Positions 8,754 through 17,240 of a stretch of 64,000 bases of DNA are shown piece by piece (positions within the stretch are counted from its first letter, which is position 1; each line of letters starts with the position of its first letter). The notes beneath the pieces were generated by a model. That model was not told the origin of the DNA. It saw nothing but the letters and a program-made list of their open reading frames with translations, and ran no database searches. Made by a program: the position numbers and the translations under genes. The stretch spans positions 1 to 64,000 of the forward strand of contig NZ_JAQBNR010000039.1 of assembly GCF_028288465.1 (NCBI RefSeq), written 5' to 3'. Origin of the DNA: Ferruginibacter sp. Its GTDB lineage: Bacteria; Bacteroidota; Bacteroidia; Chitinophagales; Chitinophagaceae.

Positions 8754-8997
8754 AGGAGTTTATTGTGAGATCGTTGATCGACTAACGAACACATTGAATA
8801 ATCCTCCCGGTAGAAGTTGACTAAAAACTATGTCGACATTTTGTGATGGGTTTTTAAAATTAATTCTATAAAAATTCAGGGGAAAAATAATAGTTTTTTT
8901 GTCCCGTTTAAATACTACGCCGCTGTAGTCAGTCATTTATATAAAGGCTACACAAACATTTAAACATTCATTTTTCGGACAATAGTCTCTACACACT

Positions 8998-10002
8998 ATG
9001 AAATACCCCCTATCAAAATTATTCCGGCTAGTCCGTCTTACCGCATGTATATTGGTTTTATTCAGTTCATGTAACAAATCAGACAGTGTTTCCAGTACGC
9101 AAGGCAGCGACCATCCCGGCATTGATTCATTGGTGAGTATGGATGCCCCTGCCTCCTTTAACTATGAAACTTTCAGGGAGGTTGCGTTGGATGTTACGTT
9201 ACTTGCACCCGATAACACGCCGATTGCAAATGTGCCAGTTAGTTTTTTAAATAAGTCGAAGGAAATGGGTGGCACGGTTCTGTATAAAAGCCTTACAGAT
9301 GAAAATGGAAAAATTAGTGGTACTTTAAAAATTGCCATTTCAAGAGTAGAGGTAAATCCAATTGATGTTCCGGTAGATACAGATCATGATGGCGTAAATG
9401 ATGTATATGACGATTTTCCAACTGATCCAACACGTGCCTATTTAAACTATTACCCCAGCGCCGCCACCATGGGCACTGTTGCTTTTGAAGATTACTGGCC
9501 TTTTTCAGGTGATTATGATATGAACGACCTGGTAGTGGATTACCGTTATGCAGTTGTATCAAATGCTATAAATAAAGTAGTTGAAATGAAAGCCAAATAT
9601 GGTTTAAAAGCGGCAGGAGCCAGTTATAAAAATGGCTTTGGAATTGAGTTTCCTTTTGCGCCTTCACTGGTGAGTTCAGTCACAGGAAGCTTGGTTAGCA
9701 GTAACCACGTGGTTACATTGGGAAGCAACGGTTGTGAAACCGGGCAAAGCAAAGCGGTGATTATTCCTTTTGATGATGCGGCAGCTGCAATGAATACCAC
9801 CGGGCTGTTCAATACTTATACTGGCGGCCAATATTTTACAAGGGATACCATCAGTATGAATATTGGTTTTACCAGAGCACTGACACAAACGGAGCTCGGT
9901 ACTGCGCCTTTTAACCCGTTTATTATAATCAACGGTGTAAGGGGAAGAGAGGCCCATTTGGCAGGCTACACCTACCAACAAAGTGGATACAAGATATTTT
10001 AA
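8998..10002 (+). CDS. LruC domain-containing lipoprotein, N-terminal part (frameshifted)
   Basis: Encodes an exported protein with a lipobox (LFSSC, Cys at about residue 25), so it should be an outer-membrane or surface lipoprotein. Residues ~125-145 hold a calcium-type motif (DTDHDGVNDVYDDFPTDPT), followed by the LruC hallmark FEDYWPFSGDYDMNDLVVDY. LruC domains are common, poorly understood surface modules in Bacteroidota. The frame ends early at 10002 with the sequence GYTYQQSGYKIF. The expected continuation (PTNKVDTRYFKTGADN) is found intact one frame over from 9971, so a two-base loss (or one-base gain) near 9970-9972, in a short C-run, splits the gene. This is either a real disruption or an assembly error. 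Confidence 0.8.
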   Translation: MKYPLSKLFRLVRLTACILVLFSSCNKSDSVSSTQGSDHPGIDSLVSMDAPASFNYETFREVALDVTLLAPDNTPIANVPVSFLNKSKEMGGTVLYKSLTDENGKISGTLKIAISRVEVNPIDVPVDTDHDGVNDVYDDFPTDPTRAYLNYYPSAATMGTVAFEDYWPFSGDYDMNDLVVDYRYAVVSNAINKVVEMKAKYGLKAAGASYKNGFGIEFPFAPSLVSSVTGSLVSSNHVVTLGSNGCETGQSKAVIIPFDDAAAAMNTTGLFNTYTGGQYFTRDTISMNIGFTRALTQTELGTAPFNPFIIINGVRGREAHLAGYTYQQSGYKIF

Positions 10003-10231
10003 AACAGGCGCAGATAATACCATTCCGGGACAAAACAAATATTATAGAACGACTACCAATCTGCCATGGGGACTTGCCTTTACCGAGTCATTTCAGTATC
10101 CTGCCGAGCAGAAAATCATCAGCCGGGCCTATACCAATTTTGTTAGCTGGGCTAAATCCGGCGGAACGCTCAATACCAATTGGGTAAAGGATTCTAGCCA
10201 CATCAATACCGGTTTAATATATGACCATTGA
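9971..10231 (+). pseudogene. C-terminal fragment of frameshifted LruC lipoprotein
   Basis: Reading from 9971 gives PTNKVDTRYFKTGADN followed by YYRTTTNLPWGLAF, then AYTNFVSWAKSGGT and NWVKDSS, the conserved end of LruC proteins. It continues the protein encoded from 8998 in a different frame. An internal ATG at 9983 exists but is unlikely to be a natural start. With the shift corrected, the whole protein would span 8998-10231, about 410 residues. Confidence 0.75.
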
Positions 10232-10249
10232 TTTTAAAACAAATTATTT

Positions 10250-10281
10250 TCAATAGCCGGGTAAACTGCCCGGCTATATTT
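10250..10281. terminator. Bidirectional terminator between LruC and DDAH-like genes
   Basis: A perfect nine-base stem, ATAGCCGGG / CCCGGCTAT, encloses a seven-base loop (10253-10277). It sits between the convergent ends of the LruC fragment and the minus-strand hydrolase, with T-rich flanks on both sides. Confidence 0.65.
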
Positions 10282-10292
10282 GTGATTAATAT

Positions 10293-11177
10293 TTATTGAA
10301 CTCTGTACATGGGTCTTGTTAAACAGGTAGGGCCGCCACCACCTTTCACACTTATTTCCTCGCCTTTGTACACAGTTACTTTACAACCGGCTTTTTCAAG
10401 GGCAGCTTTTGTCTTTGGGTTACCATCAACCATCACGCAATCCCTGGGCGCCAATGCCAGCACATTGCAGCCCATGCTGTCAAATTCTTCGTCGGGCACT
10501 TCAACCAATTCGTAACCGCGTTGTATCAGCAACTCACGAAACACTACCGGCATCAGTGGTGAATATACTACTGCAAGATTGGTATCAACCGGGCTTAAAA
10601 TTGACATCAGGTGAAATACATCCAATGGGCCTTTATAGTGTGGCAATGGCACTGTAATTACTTCCACATTCAAAGGTTTCAGCAAGGCGGTAAGTTGGCG
10701 GATACCTTCAGCGTTGGTTCGGTAACCATGGCCGACGGCCATGGTGTGTTCATTCAGCCAGGCAACATCGCCGCCTTCTAAAGTACCGGGGGCTGAAATG
10801 CTGCCCAATATTTTTATGCCATTGGCTTCAAATACTTTTTGCTGTGCCAGCGGTTCCTGCTTTCTTGCCTTCTTACCCATATTGCAAAGAATCATCCCGC
10901 CGTCGGTTGCAACAGCCGCATCGCGGCAATAAACCGAATCCATATTCACTGTGCCATCTTCAGGAAAATAAAAAATATCTGCTCCAAGATTTTTTAAAAC
11001 CGCTTCAAAACCGGCATATTCCGCTACCGCTTCATCCAATAAAGGTTTGCTGATAAAATTCAATTCTTTCCAATGCTGTTCAATGTGGGCATCGTTAATG
11101 AAGGCCTGCTGAACTTTTTTTATAAACAGCGATTTTATTTTTCCGGTATCAGAGTGACAGGTCATTTTTGATTGCAT
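10293..11177 (-). CDS. Dimethylarginine dimethylaminohydrolase / arginine deiminase family hydrolase
   Basis: 294-residue protein of the guanidino-group-modifying (pentein) superfamily. The substrate-binding strand APGTLEGGDV (130-138), the catalytic histidine in PLDVFHL (His189) and the nucleophilic cysteine in GGGGPTCLTRP (Cys285) are all present. An acidic residue pair sits at FPEDGTVNMDS (72-81). Members hydrolyse methylated arginines or arginine, giving citrulline; ornithine-forming and amidino-transfer relatives exist, so the exact substrate is open. No signal peptide is seen, hence it is cytoplasmic. It is a single gene convergent with LruC and divergent from the FAD/Fe-S dehydrogenase, 232 bp away. 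Confidence 0.85.
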   Translation of the reverse strand: MQSKMTCHSDTGKIKSLFIKKVQQAFINDAHIEQHWKELNFISKPLLDEAVAEYAGFEAVLKNLGADIFYFPEDGTVNMDSVYCRDAAVATDGGMILCNMGKKARKQEPLAQQKVFEANGIKILGSISAPGTLEGGDVAWLNEHTMAVGHGYRTNAEGIRQLTALLKPLNVEVITVPLPHYKGPLDVFHLMSILSPVDTNLAVVYSPLMPVVFRELLIQRGYELVEVPDEEFDSMGCNVLALAPRDCVMVDGNPKTKAALEKAGCKVTVYKGEEISVKGGGGPTCLTRPMYRVQ

Positions 11178-11409
11178 GGTTTATTGGCTTGGCCATTTTT
11201 AAAATGATAAGAGCCGGAAAATTACTTAATAATGATCAGTAAACAGAACAGGCAAAGAATTACCGCTTCCCGATACATCATTATTCTCTTGAAAGGGTTT
11301 AATCAGATAAAGATTTACGGGAGATGGTTTTTAAAATATTTCTTTACAAAAAATCCGGCGGATAATAAAACACGCCTATCTTGCTTTTTTAAATAGTGGA
11401 TAAGCAAAT

Positions 11410-14229
11410 ATGATTGAATTATTAAAGACTATCATCCCTGAGAACCGCGTAAAAACCAGGTACATCGATCTTGTATCATTTGCAGCAGACGCGGGATTTT
11501 ATCACCTTTTACCAAAGGCTGTAGTACAACCAATCAGCGAAGCAGAGATCATTTCATTGTTTCAGTTCTCACAAAAAAATAAAATCCCTCTTGTATTTCG
11601 CACAGGTGGTACCAGTCTCTCCGGTCAATCTATAACTGATGGTATCCTGGTGGATTTAAGTCAGCACTGGCGAAATATAAAAGTAGAAGATAATGGTAAA
11701 TTAGTTCGTGTACAGCCCGGCATTACGGGTGCCATGGTTAACGCCCATTTAAAAAAATACAATCAAAAAATAGGCCCCGATCCTTCCAGCATCAGCGCTG
11801 CAATGATGGGCGGCATCCTGTCGAATAATGCCAGTGGCATGTGTTGTGGCGTAACATTAAATTCTTATCACACCACCAGATTTATACGTTTTGTTTTACC
11901 TGATGGCAATACCTTTAGCACCGAAAACAAGGCGGACTATAGCCGCTTTGAAACAGAGTGCTCACGTTTATCCGATTCCCTGACAGCAATAAAAAATGAA
12001 ATTTGTCAAAACGAGTCATTGTATAAAAAGATACGGGTAAAGTACCAGACAAAAAATACAGTAGGGTATTCATTGAATGCGTTTATTGATCATACACATC
12101 CGCTGGATATTATAGCACACCTGTTAATTGGTGCAGAAGGAACTCTTGCGTTTATTGCAGAAGCCGTTTTACAAACTGTGCCTGACGAGCAATTTAAATC
12201 GACAGCACTACTGTATTTTCCAACAATCAAAGCCGCCTGCGAAGCAATTGTTCCGCTGGCGGATGCAGGTGCTGCGATGGTAGAACTGATGGACAGGGCT
12301 TCATTGCGTTCGGTAGAAAATTTACCCGGTATGCCTGCCATTGTAAAGACTCTGCCTGAATCTGCGGCTGCTTTGCTGATCGAATTCCAGGAGAGCAGCT
12401 GGAGGGTGCTGGAAGAACGGGTCAGCGCATTTTTGCTTTCAACGCCTTCGCTTGAGTTGTACAATGCGCCCGTATTTACAAGTGATGATGCAGAAAGGGA
12501 ATTTTTGTGGAAGGTAAGAAAAGGGCTTTTTCCTGCAGTGGGTGCAGTGAGGGCGAGCGGCACAACGGTGATACTGGAAGACATTGCTTTTCCGGTGAAG
12601 CAGTTGGGCGAAGCCATTACAGATCTGCAAAAATTGTTTGAACTGTATGAGTATAACAATGCCATCATTTTTGGCCATGCCAAAGATGGGAATATTCATT
12701 TTGTGGTTACTCAGTCCTTTAATACAAAAGCAGAAGTTACCCGCTATGATTTGTTTATGCGGGAGGTGATAGAACTGGTGGTAAAAAAATACGACGGCAC
12801 ATTAAAAGCGGAACACGGCACGGGCCGCAATATGGCGCCGTTTGTAGAAACAGAGTGGGGGCATGAAGCGTATGAAATCATGAAAAAAATAAAGCTGGCC
12901 GTTGACCCATTCCTGCTTTTAAATCCCGGCGTAATTATTAATGACGATAAAAATGCGCACATAAAAAACCTGAAAGAGTTACCCGCGGTGGAAGAAGAAG
13001 TAGACAAATGTATTGAATGCGGTTACTGCGAACATAAGTGCCCGAGCCGCGATATAACGGCTACACCAAGGCGCAGAATCGTAATAAGGAGAGCCTTAAA
13101 AAAACTACAGTCAGCTTGTGACACAGTCAATTATAACCTGTTGCTAAAACAATCGGAATATGATGTGATAGACACCTGTGCAGTAGACGGGTTATGTGCC
13201 ACAGCGTGCCCGGTTGATATCAATACAGGTGACCTGGTGAAACGTTTACGGAGAGAGAATCACAGCGCTAAAGCAAACAGGGTGGCCTTGTTTGTTGCAA
13301 AGCATTTTAAGTTTACAGAAAGGTTGCTGCGTATGGCTTTAAAATCAGGCACAGGCATAAATCATCTGCTGGGAAAAAATACGCTCACAAAGCTAACGGG
13401 AGGAGTAAAAAAAATTTTTCCTGCAATGCCATTGTGGTCAGCGCAGATAAATGCTGCGCCAGATTTGAAGGTATTGAAAATGAATGTTCCTGTTACAGGC
13501 GCAGCAACTACTATTATATATTTTCCAAGTTGCATATCCAGGATGCTGGGGACTTACCAGGGAAAGGAAAAAAATATTTTGCAAACCTTTATCAGCGTTT
13601 GTTCTAAATCAGGTGTTGCAGTGAAGATGTTGGATAACGTAAGCGGCAGTTGCTGCAGCCAGATTTTTTCTTCCAAAGGTTTTAGCGCAGCAGCAGCATT
13701 TACGGCGAATGCCATTGCTGAAAACTTATATAAAAGCAGCGAAGGTGGTCGTTTTTCAATAGTTATTGATGTTAGTTCCTGCGCTTACACATTGCACCAC
13801 ATTCGCCCGTTGCTTTCAGAAGAAAACAAACAAAAATTCGATCAGCTCACCATTCTTGACAGTGTTGATTTTTTACACGGTATTATTTTACCCGTGGCGT
13901 TAGTGCAGCATAAGAAAGCGAACATATTGTTACACCCGGTTTGTTCTTTAGAAAAAATGAAAACCACCGCTAAATTTATACAAGTAGCCAAACACTTTGC
14001 TGCAACAGTAACAGTGCCTGAAAATACCGGTTGTTGTGGCATGGCAGGCGATCGCGGATTTTTATTTCCAGCTTTAACAGCCTCCGCGACCAACCATGAA
14101 GCCAGTGAAATACGGGCGCTGAAATTTGACGGATATTATTCAACTACCAAAACCTGTGAAATGGCGATGTCGGCTGCAGTAGACCAAAATTATGAATCCA
14201 TTTTATACCTCGTGGACGAGGCGATCTGA
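11410..14229 (+). CDS. FAD-binding and Fe-S-binding D-2-hydroxyacid dehydrogenase (GlcD-GlcF type fusion)
   Basis: 939-residue respiratory-type flavoprotein. Residues ~35-215 form a PCMH/VAO FAD domain (FRTGGTSLSGQS; PDPSSISAAMMGGILSNNAS), ~240-510 the FAD oxidase C-terminal domain (FGHAKDGNIHF; HGTGRNMAPF). A ferredoxin-like pair of 4Fe-4S motifs starts at Cys534 (CIECGYCEHKCP) and Cys590 (CAVDGLCATACP), and two CCG motifs lie at 748-749 and 875-876. The arrangement equals GlcD plus GlcF, as in YdiJ-like and Dld-II lactate dehydrogenases. It would oxidise D-lactate, glycolate or D-2-hydroxyglutarate and pass electrons to the membrane chain. Substrate cannot be chosen from sequence. It stands alone, with no lactate permease beside it. 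Confidence 0.88.
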   Translation: MIELLKTIIPENRVKTRYIDLVSFAADAGFYHLLPKAVVQPISEAEIISLFQFSQKNKIPLVFRTGGTSLSGQSITDGILVDLSQHWRNIKVEDNGKLVRVQPGITGAMVNAHLKKYNQKIGPDPSSISAAMMGGILSNNASGMCCGVTLNSYHTTRFIRFVLPDGNTFSTENKADYSRFETECSRLSDSLTAIKNEICQNESLYKKIRVKYQTKNTVGYSLNAFIDHTHPLDIIAHLLIGAEGTLAFIAEAVLQTVPDEQFKSTALLYFPTIKAACEAIVPLADAGAAMVELMDRASLRSVENLPGMPAIVKTLPESAAALLIEFQESSWRVLEERVSAFLLSTPSLELYNAPVFTSDDAEREFLWKVRKGLFPAVGAVRASGTTVILEDIAFPVKQLGEAITDLQKLFELYEYNNAIIFGHAKDGNIHFVVTQSFNTKAEVTRYDLFMREVIELVVKKYDGTLKAEHGTGRNMAPFVETEWGHEAYEIMKKIKLAVDPFLLLNPGVIINDDKNAHIKNLKELPAVEEEVDKCIECGYCEHKCPSRDITATPRRRIVIRRALKKLQSACDTVNYNLLLKQSEYDVIDTCAVDGLCATACPVDINTGDLVKRLRRENHSAKANRVALFVAKHFKFTERLLRMALKSGTGINHLLGKNTLTKLTGGVKKIFPAMPLWSAQINAAPDLKVLKMNVPVTGAATTIIYFPSCISRMLGTYQGKEKNILQTFISVCSKSGVAVKMLDNVSGSCCSQIFSSKGFSAAAAFTANAIAENLYKSSEGGRFSIVIDVSSCAYTLHHIRPLLSEENKQKFDQLTILDSVDFLHGIILPVALVQHKKANILLHPVCSLEKMKTTAKFIQVAKHFAATVTVPENTGCCGMAGDRGFLFPALTASATNHEASEIRALKFDGYYSTTKTCEMAMSAAVDQNYESILYLVDEAI

Positions 14230-14373
14230 CCTACTTATGCAGTCAAAATTCCAATCAATTTTTTTTTATATTCTTGATAAAAAGGAACTGTTAACAGAAC
14301 GCAAACAATCGTAAAATTACTACTGCTGGCATTGTTTTTTCTCATGCATTAATTCAACAAATTTAAATTGTGT

Positions 14374-15081
14374 ATGAAAAAAATAATGAGTTATGCAGCA
14401 GCTTTGCTGTTAATGGTAGTTGCGTTTTCGGCCTGTAAAAAAAGCGATAACAATAACAATATACGGAGGCCTTCTGCGGGACTGATGGCGTTTAACCTGG
14501 CACCTGATAAAGATGCGGTAAATTTTGTTGTTTCTGGTAACAGGCTCACCAATGCACCCCTGAATTACAATGGATTCACCGGGGGATACCTGGCTGTTGG
14601 CGTTGGATCGCAGGAAGTGAAATCTGTAAATCCGGGAAATGATTCAACCCTGGCCACCAGCACTGGAAATTTTGTTGACAGTATGTATTATTCCGTTTTT
14701 ACAGTGGGTAAAGATGGAAATTACCGCAACATATTGGTTAACGATTCTTTAAACAGTCTTACCGTTTCAACCGGCCAGGCATATGTGAGGTTTATTAATG
14801 CTATAGCAGATTCAGCCTATATGCCGATGGTTACTATTTCTTCCGGCGATAGCAACATCGTTAATGCCAATGCACGTTTTGGCACTATATCTCCTTTCAC
14901 AAAAATACGTGCAGGAAATATAGATGTTAAAATCAGCAACGGTGATAGTGTTGCCGCAACCCGCACAATCGCAGTAGATGAGTCTAAAGTTTATACGGTT
15001 TTATTAACAGGCTTACGTGGCGCAACGGATACTACTAAATCTATCCAGGTAAAGTACATCAATAATGGAACGGTAAAATAA
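14374..15081 (+). CDS. DUF4397 domain-containing lipoprotein
   Basis: 235 residues with a lipoprotein signal (lipobox AFSAC, Cys at about residue 21) followed by a KKSDNNNN linker. The remainder contains two copies of the DUF4397 pattern, seen as MAFNLAPDKDAVNFVVSGN and VRFINAIADSAYMPMVTIS, then YTVLLTGLRG near the C-terminus. DUF4397 is an immunoglobulin-like fold of cell-surface proteins with no known activity. A TTG two codons upstream is in frame, but the ATG at 14374 begins the signal peptide. It stands alone between a dehydrogenase and a convergent histidine kinase. Confidence 0.85.
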   Translation: MKKIMSYAAALLLMVVAFSACKKSDNNNNIRRPSAGLMAFNLAPDKDAVNFVVSGNRLTNAPLNYNGFTGGYLAVGVGSQEVKSVNPGNDSTLATSTGNFVDSMYYSVFTVGKDGNYRNILVNDSLNSLTVSTGQAYVRFINAIADSAYMPMVTISSGDSNIVNANARFGTISPFTKIRAGNIDVKISNGDSVAATRTIAVDESKVYTVLLTGLRGATDTTKSIQVKYINNGTVK

Positions 15082-15110
15082 TTTTGCTGTAATTAATAAA
15101 AAATAGCGCA

Positions 15111-15136
15111 GTTGGCTTCGTGAAAACGAGGCCAAC
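15111..15136. terminator. Terminator hairpin between DUF4397 and histidine kinase genes
   Basis: GTTGGCTTCGT and ACGAGGCCAAC form an 11-base stem with one G-T pair and a GAAA loop. It is located 30 bp after the DUF4397 stop, with short T runs on the plus side and an A-tract upstream that would serve as T-tract for the convergent kinase transcript. Confidence 0.55.
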
Positions 15137-15201
15137 TTTCGTACAAGGCGCTTAGTTTCAGGATAGACTTAACGTCCAATATCTTATTTGCTTTACGGAA
15201 G

Positions 15202-16581
15202 CTATGTGCTGCCAGCAGGCATTTTTATTTTTAACTGTACTGTAAACCGGCTTCCCTTTCCTGCCTGCGAATCTACTTTAATAGTACCACCGTGCTGCTG
15301 TATAATTTGCCTGGATAAACTAAGGCCGATGCCTGAACCATTTTCTTTAGTGGTAAAGAATGGAATAAAAATATCTTCCAGGGCTTCCGGTTCTATGCCG
15401 GGGCCATTATCTGTAACGTCAATAAAAACCCATTGATTTTGTGTATAGGTAGTAATGTGTATCAAGGCATCTTTCGTATGTTCCAGTGCTTCTTTTGCAT
15501 TTTTTATTAAATTAATAAGTACCATGGAAAGTTGCTCCGGGTCAGCTTGCACCAATTCATCGCCGGCCTTGCTCTCAACAGAAAAAGATATATGGGCCGC
15601 AACCATTTCAGGCTGTAACAGATTCATGATCTGCAATATCAGCGGGGCTACTTGTACCTCTGCAAAAGAAGGCGAAGGAATGCTGGTAAAACTCCGGTAA
15701 CCATCTACAAAATTGATCATACCGATGCCACGGCTTTCCAGGGTTTGCAGCGCTTCCTGCAAATCGCCTTTGGCGCCATTGTCGTCGGCCGTGGCGGGTA
15801 ATTCTGTATCCACGATATGTTTCATAGTTCCAATCAGGGATAAGATAGGTGTAAGTGAATTCATAATTTCATGGCGCAGCACCCGCGTTAAATTTTGCCA
15901 GGCTTCCACTTCTTTTTGTTGCAATTCCGGCTGTATGTTTTGCAGCGAAACAAGGTTTTTTATCTGGCCGCCCAGCCGGATAGAAACAATGTTAACAGAT
16001 ACCTGTAAGCCGTTGGCGCCCTGATATAAAAAATGTTTATCGGTTGTGTCATGCAGCTTTTCTGCCAGTTCCGCATGATTGGTTTTTAACTCAGCAATAT
16101 TTTTAAGGCGGTAAAAGCCCAGCAGCTTGCAGGCCGCGCCATTGCTGAGTTCTATGCGCCCGTATTGATCATACAACATCAAACCTGTTTGTACATTTTG
16201 AATAATCGTATTAACCAGGTGAAGGCTCGCTTCGTTCTCCGCCCTTATTTTTCTAAAGGCCTCCAGTACTTTATTAAACTGCTTGTTCAGGCCCTGGAAA
16301 CTTTTGCCAAAAGTATTATCCGAGGAAAATTTGATGCTGAAATCATCATATTGAATAGAATCGAAAAAGCGGGCGAGTTTTCGGTTGGTAGCATTGGAAT
16401 AATAATACAGATCAAAACCGCGGTAGACGATAACGCCAAACAGCAATGCACAACTAAGCCAGTATATCACTTCTGTTTTTGCCTGGAGCAATTGTGTCAA
16501 ACAGTATGCAAGTCCGGCGGACAAAAGAATAATCAGCACAATGCGCCAGAGAAGTCCCAAAGAAAAGCGTTTGAAAATCAT
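15202..16581 (-). CDS. NtrY-like sensor histidine kinase
   Basis: 459 residues. Two membrane helices lie at ~11-33 and ~38-56 with almost no periplasmic loop, so the signal is probably intramembrane or cytoplasmic. A PAS-like segment follows (~120-215, GLMLYDQYGRIELSNGAA). The phosphoacceptor is His237 in RVLRHEIMNSLTP, and the ATPase domain has N-box NLIKNAKEAL, G1 DNGPGI, F-box FIPFFTTK and G2 GSGIGLSLSRQI. The HEIMN form of the H-box is typical of NtrY/AtoS relatives that pair with NtrC-type sigma54 activators. No response regulator is encoded in the window, so it is an orphan kinase here. Confidence 0.88.
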   Translation of the reverse strand: MIFKRFSLGLLWRIVLIILLSAGLAYCLTQLLQAKTEVIYWLSCALLFGVIVYRGFDLYYYSNATNRKLARFFDSIQYDDFSIKFSSDNTFGKSFQGLNKQFNKVLEAFRKIRAENEASLHLVNTIIQNVQTGLMLYDQYGRIELSNGAACKLLGFYRLKNIAELKTNHAELAEKLHDTTDKHFLYQGANGLQVSVNIVSIRLGGQIKNLVSLQNIQPELQQKEVEAWQNLTRVLRHEIMNSLTPILSLIGTMKHIVDTELPATADDNGAKGDLQEALQTLESRGIGMINFVDGYRSFTSIPSPSFAEVQVAPLILQIMNLLQPEMVAAHISFSVESKAGDELVQADPEQLSMVLINLIKNAKEALEHTKDALIHITTYTQNQWVFIDVTDNGPGIEPEALEDIFIPFFTTKENGSGIGLSLSRQIIQQHGGTIKVDSQAGKGSRFTVQLKIKMPAGST

Positions 16582-16785
16582 AATGGTCTAAATCTTTTAT
16601 CACGTTGCCCGGTCTTGTGGACAGGGTACCAATGTTGCCAGCAGGTTGCTTTGTGCAATAAAGATATAAAGTTAAACCATACCCCCTCATTTTGATTTAT
16701 AGGAGGCAATAGGTGCGGAAAGCACCCGCAGATCAGCTGTAAGAAATTTTAACTGGTAAAATAAACGGTCACTGAATACCTGGCT

Positions 16786-17043
16786 TTATTTGGAATGATT
16801 TTCAAAGCCTTCAAAAGCACCGGCCGTGGCATCAGATGCGGCTTCATTTAGTCCTTCCTCTTTACTAACTTTTTCATTTTCCTTTTTATTTTTTGCAGTG
16901 CTGTCCTCTTCCTTCAGGTCTTCATCCAACGGCAAGCCGGTATCTGCCGGTTGCTTTTGCTGATAAATTTCCTTCTTAATAAAAACTTCGCTTTGCGGAA
17001 GCTCAGCCGGTTGTATAGTCTTGTCCTTGTTGTCTTGTTTCAT
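16786..17043 (-). CDS. Small highly charged hypothetical protein
   Basis: 85 residues, almost wholly Lys, Glu, Asp, Gln and Ser/Thr, without hydrophobic core, so probably intrinsically disordered. It is unrelated to any family I recognise. The frame is open to 17088, but the ATG at 17043 (MKQDNKDKT) gives the most natural start. It stands alone between the kinase and the GH13 gene, which is on the opposite strand. Confidence 0.5.
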   Translation of the reverse strand: MKQDNKDKTIQPAELPQSEVFIKKEIYQQKQPADTGLPLDEDLKEEDSTAKNKKENEKVSKEEGLNEAASDATAGAFEGFENHSK

Positions 17044-17240
17044 AATAAACATTTCACCTATTGCTGTAAATTCTATGCCAGAAAGCAATACTATTTTAAG
17101 ACTGTTGCAGTCAGCTCCGGATAATTCCCGGCCTTGATGACTACGGGTTTACTTGTAAGGGTCGGTTCATGGGGGTGTTTAGTTGGTGGTTGACAGCCTC
17201 AAAATATCTACCTTAGCTTTTTAATAAAATGTACTTCAAA

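Noticed and set aside
12090..12683. 197-codon open frame on the minus strand within the FAD/Fe-S dehydrogenase
   Set aside because: Antisense shadow of a well-supported gene; low-complexity Ser/Ala-rich translation without domain.
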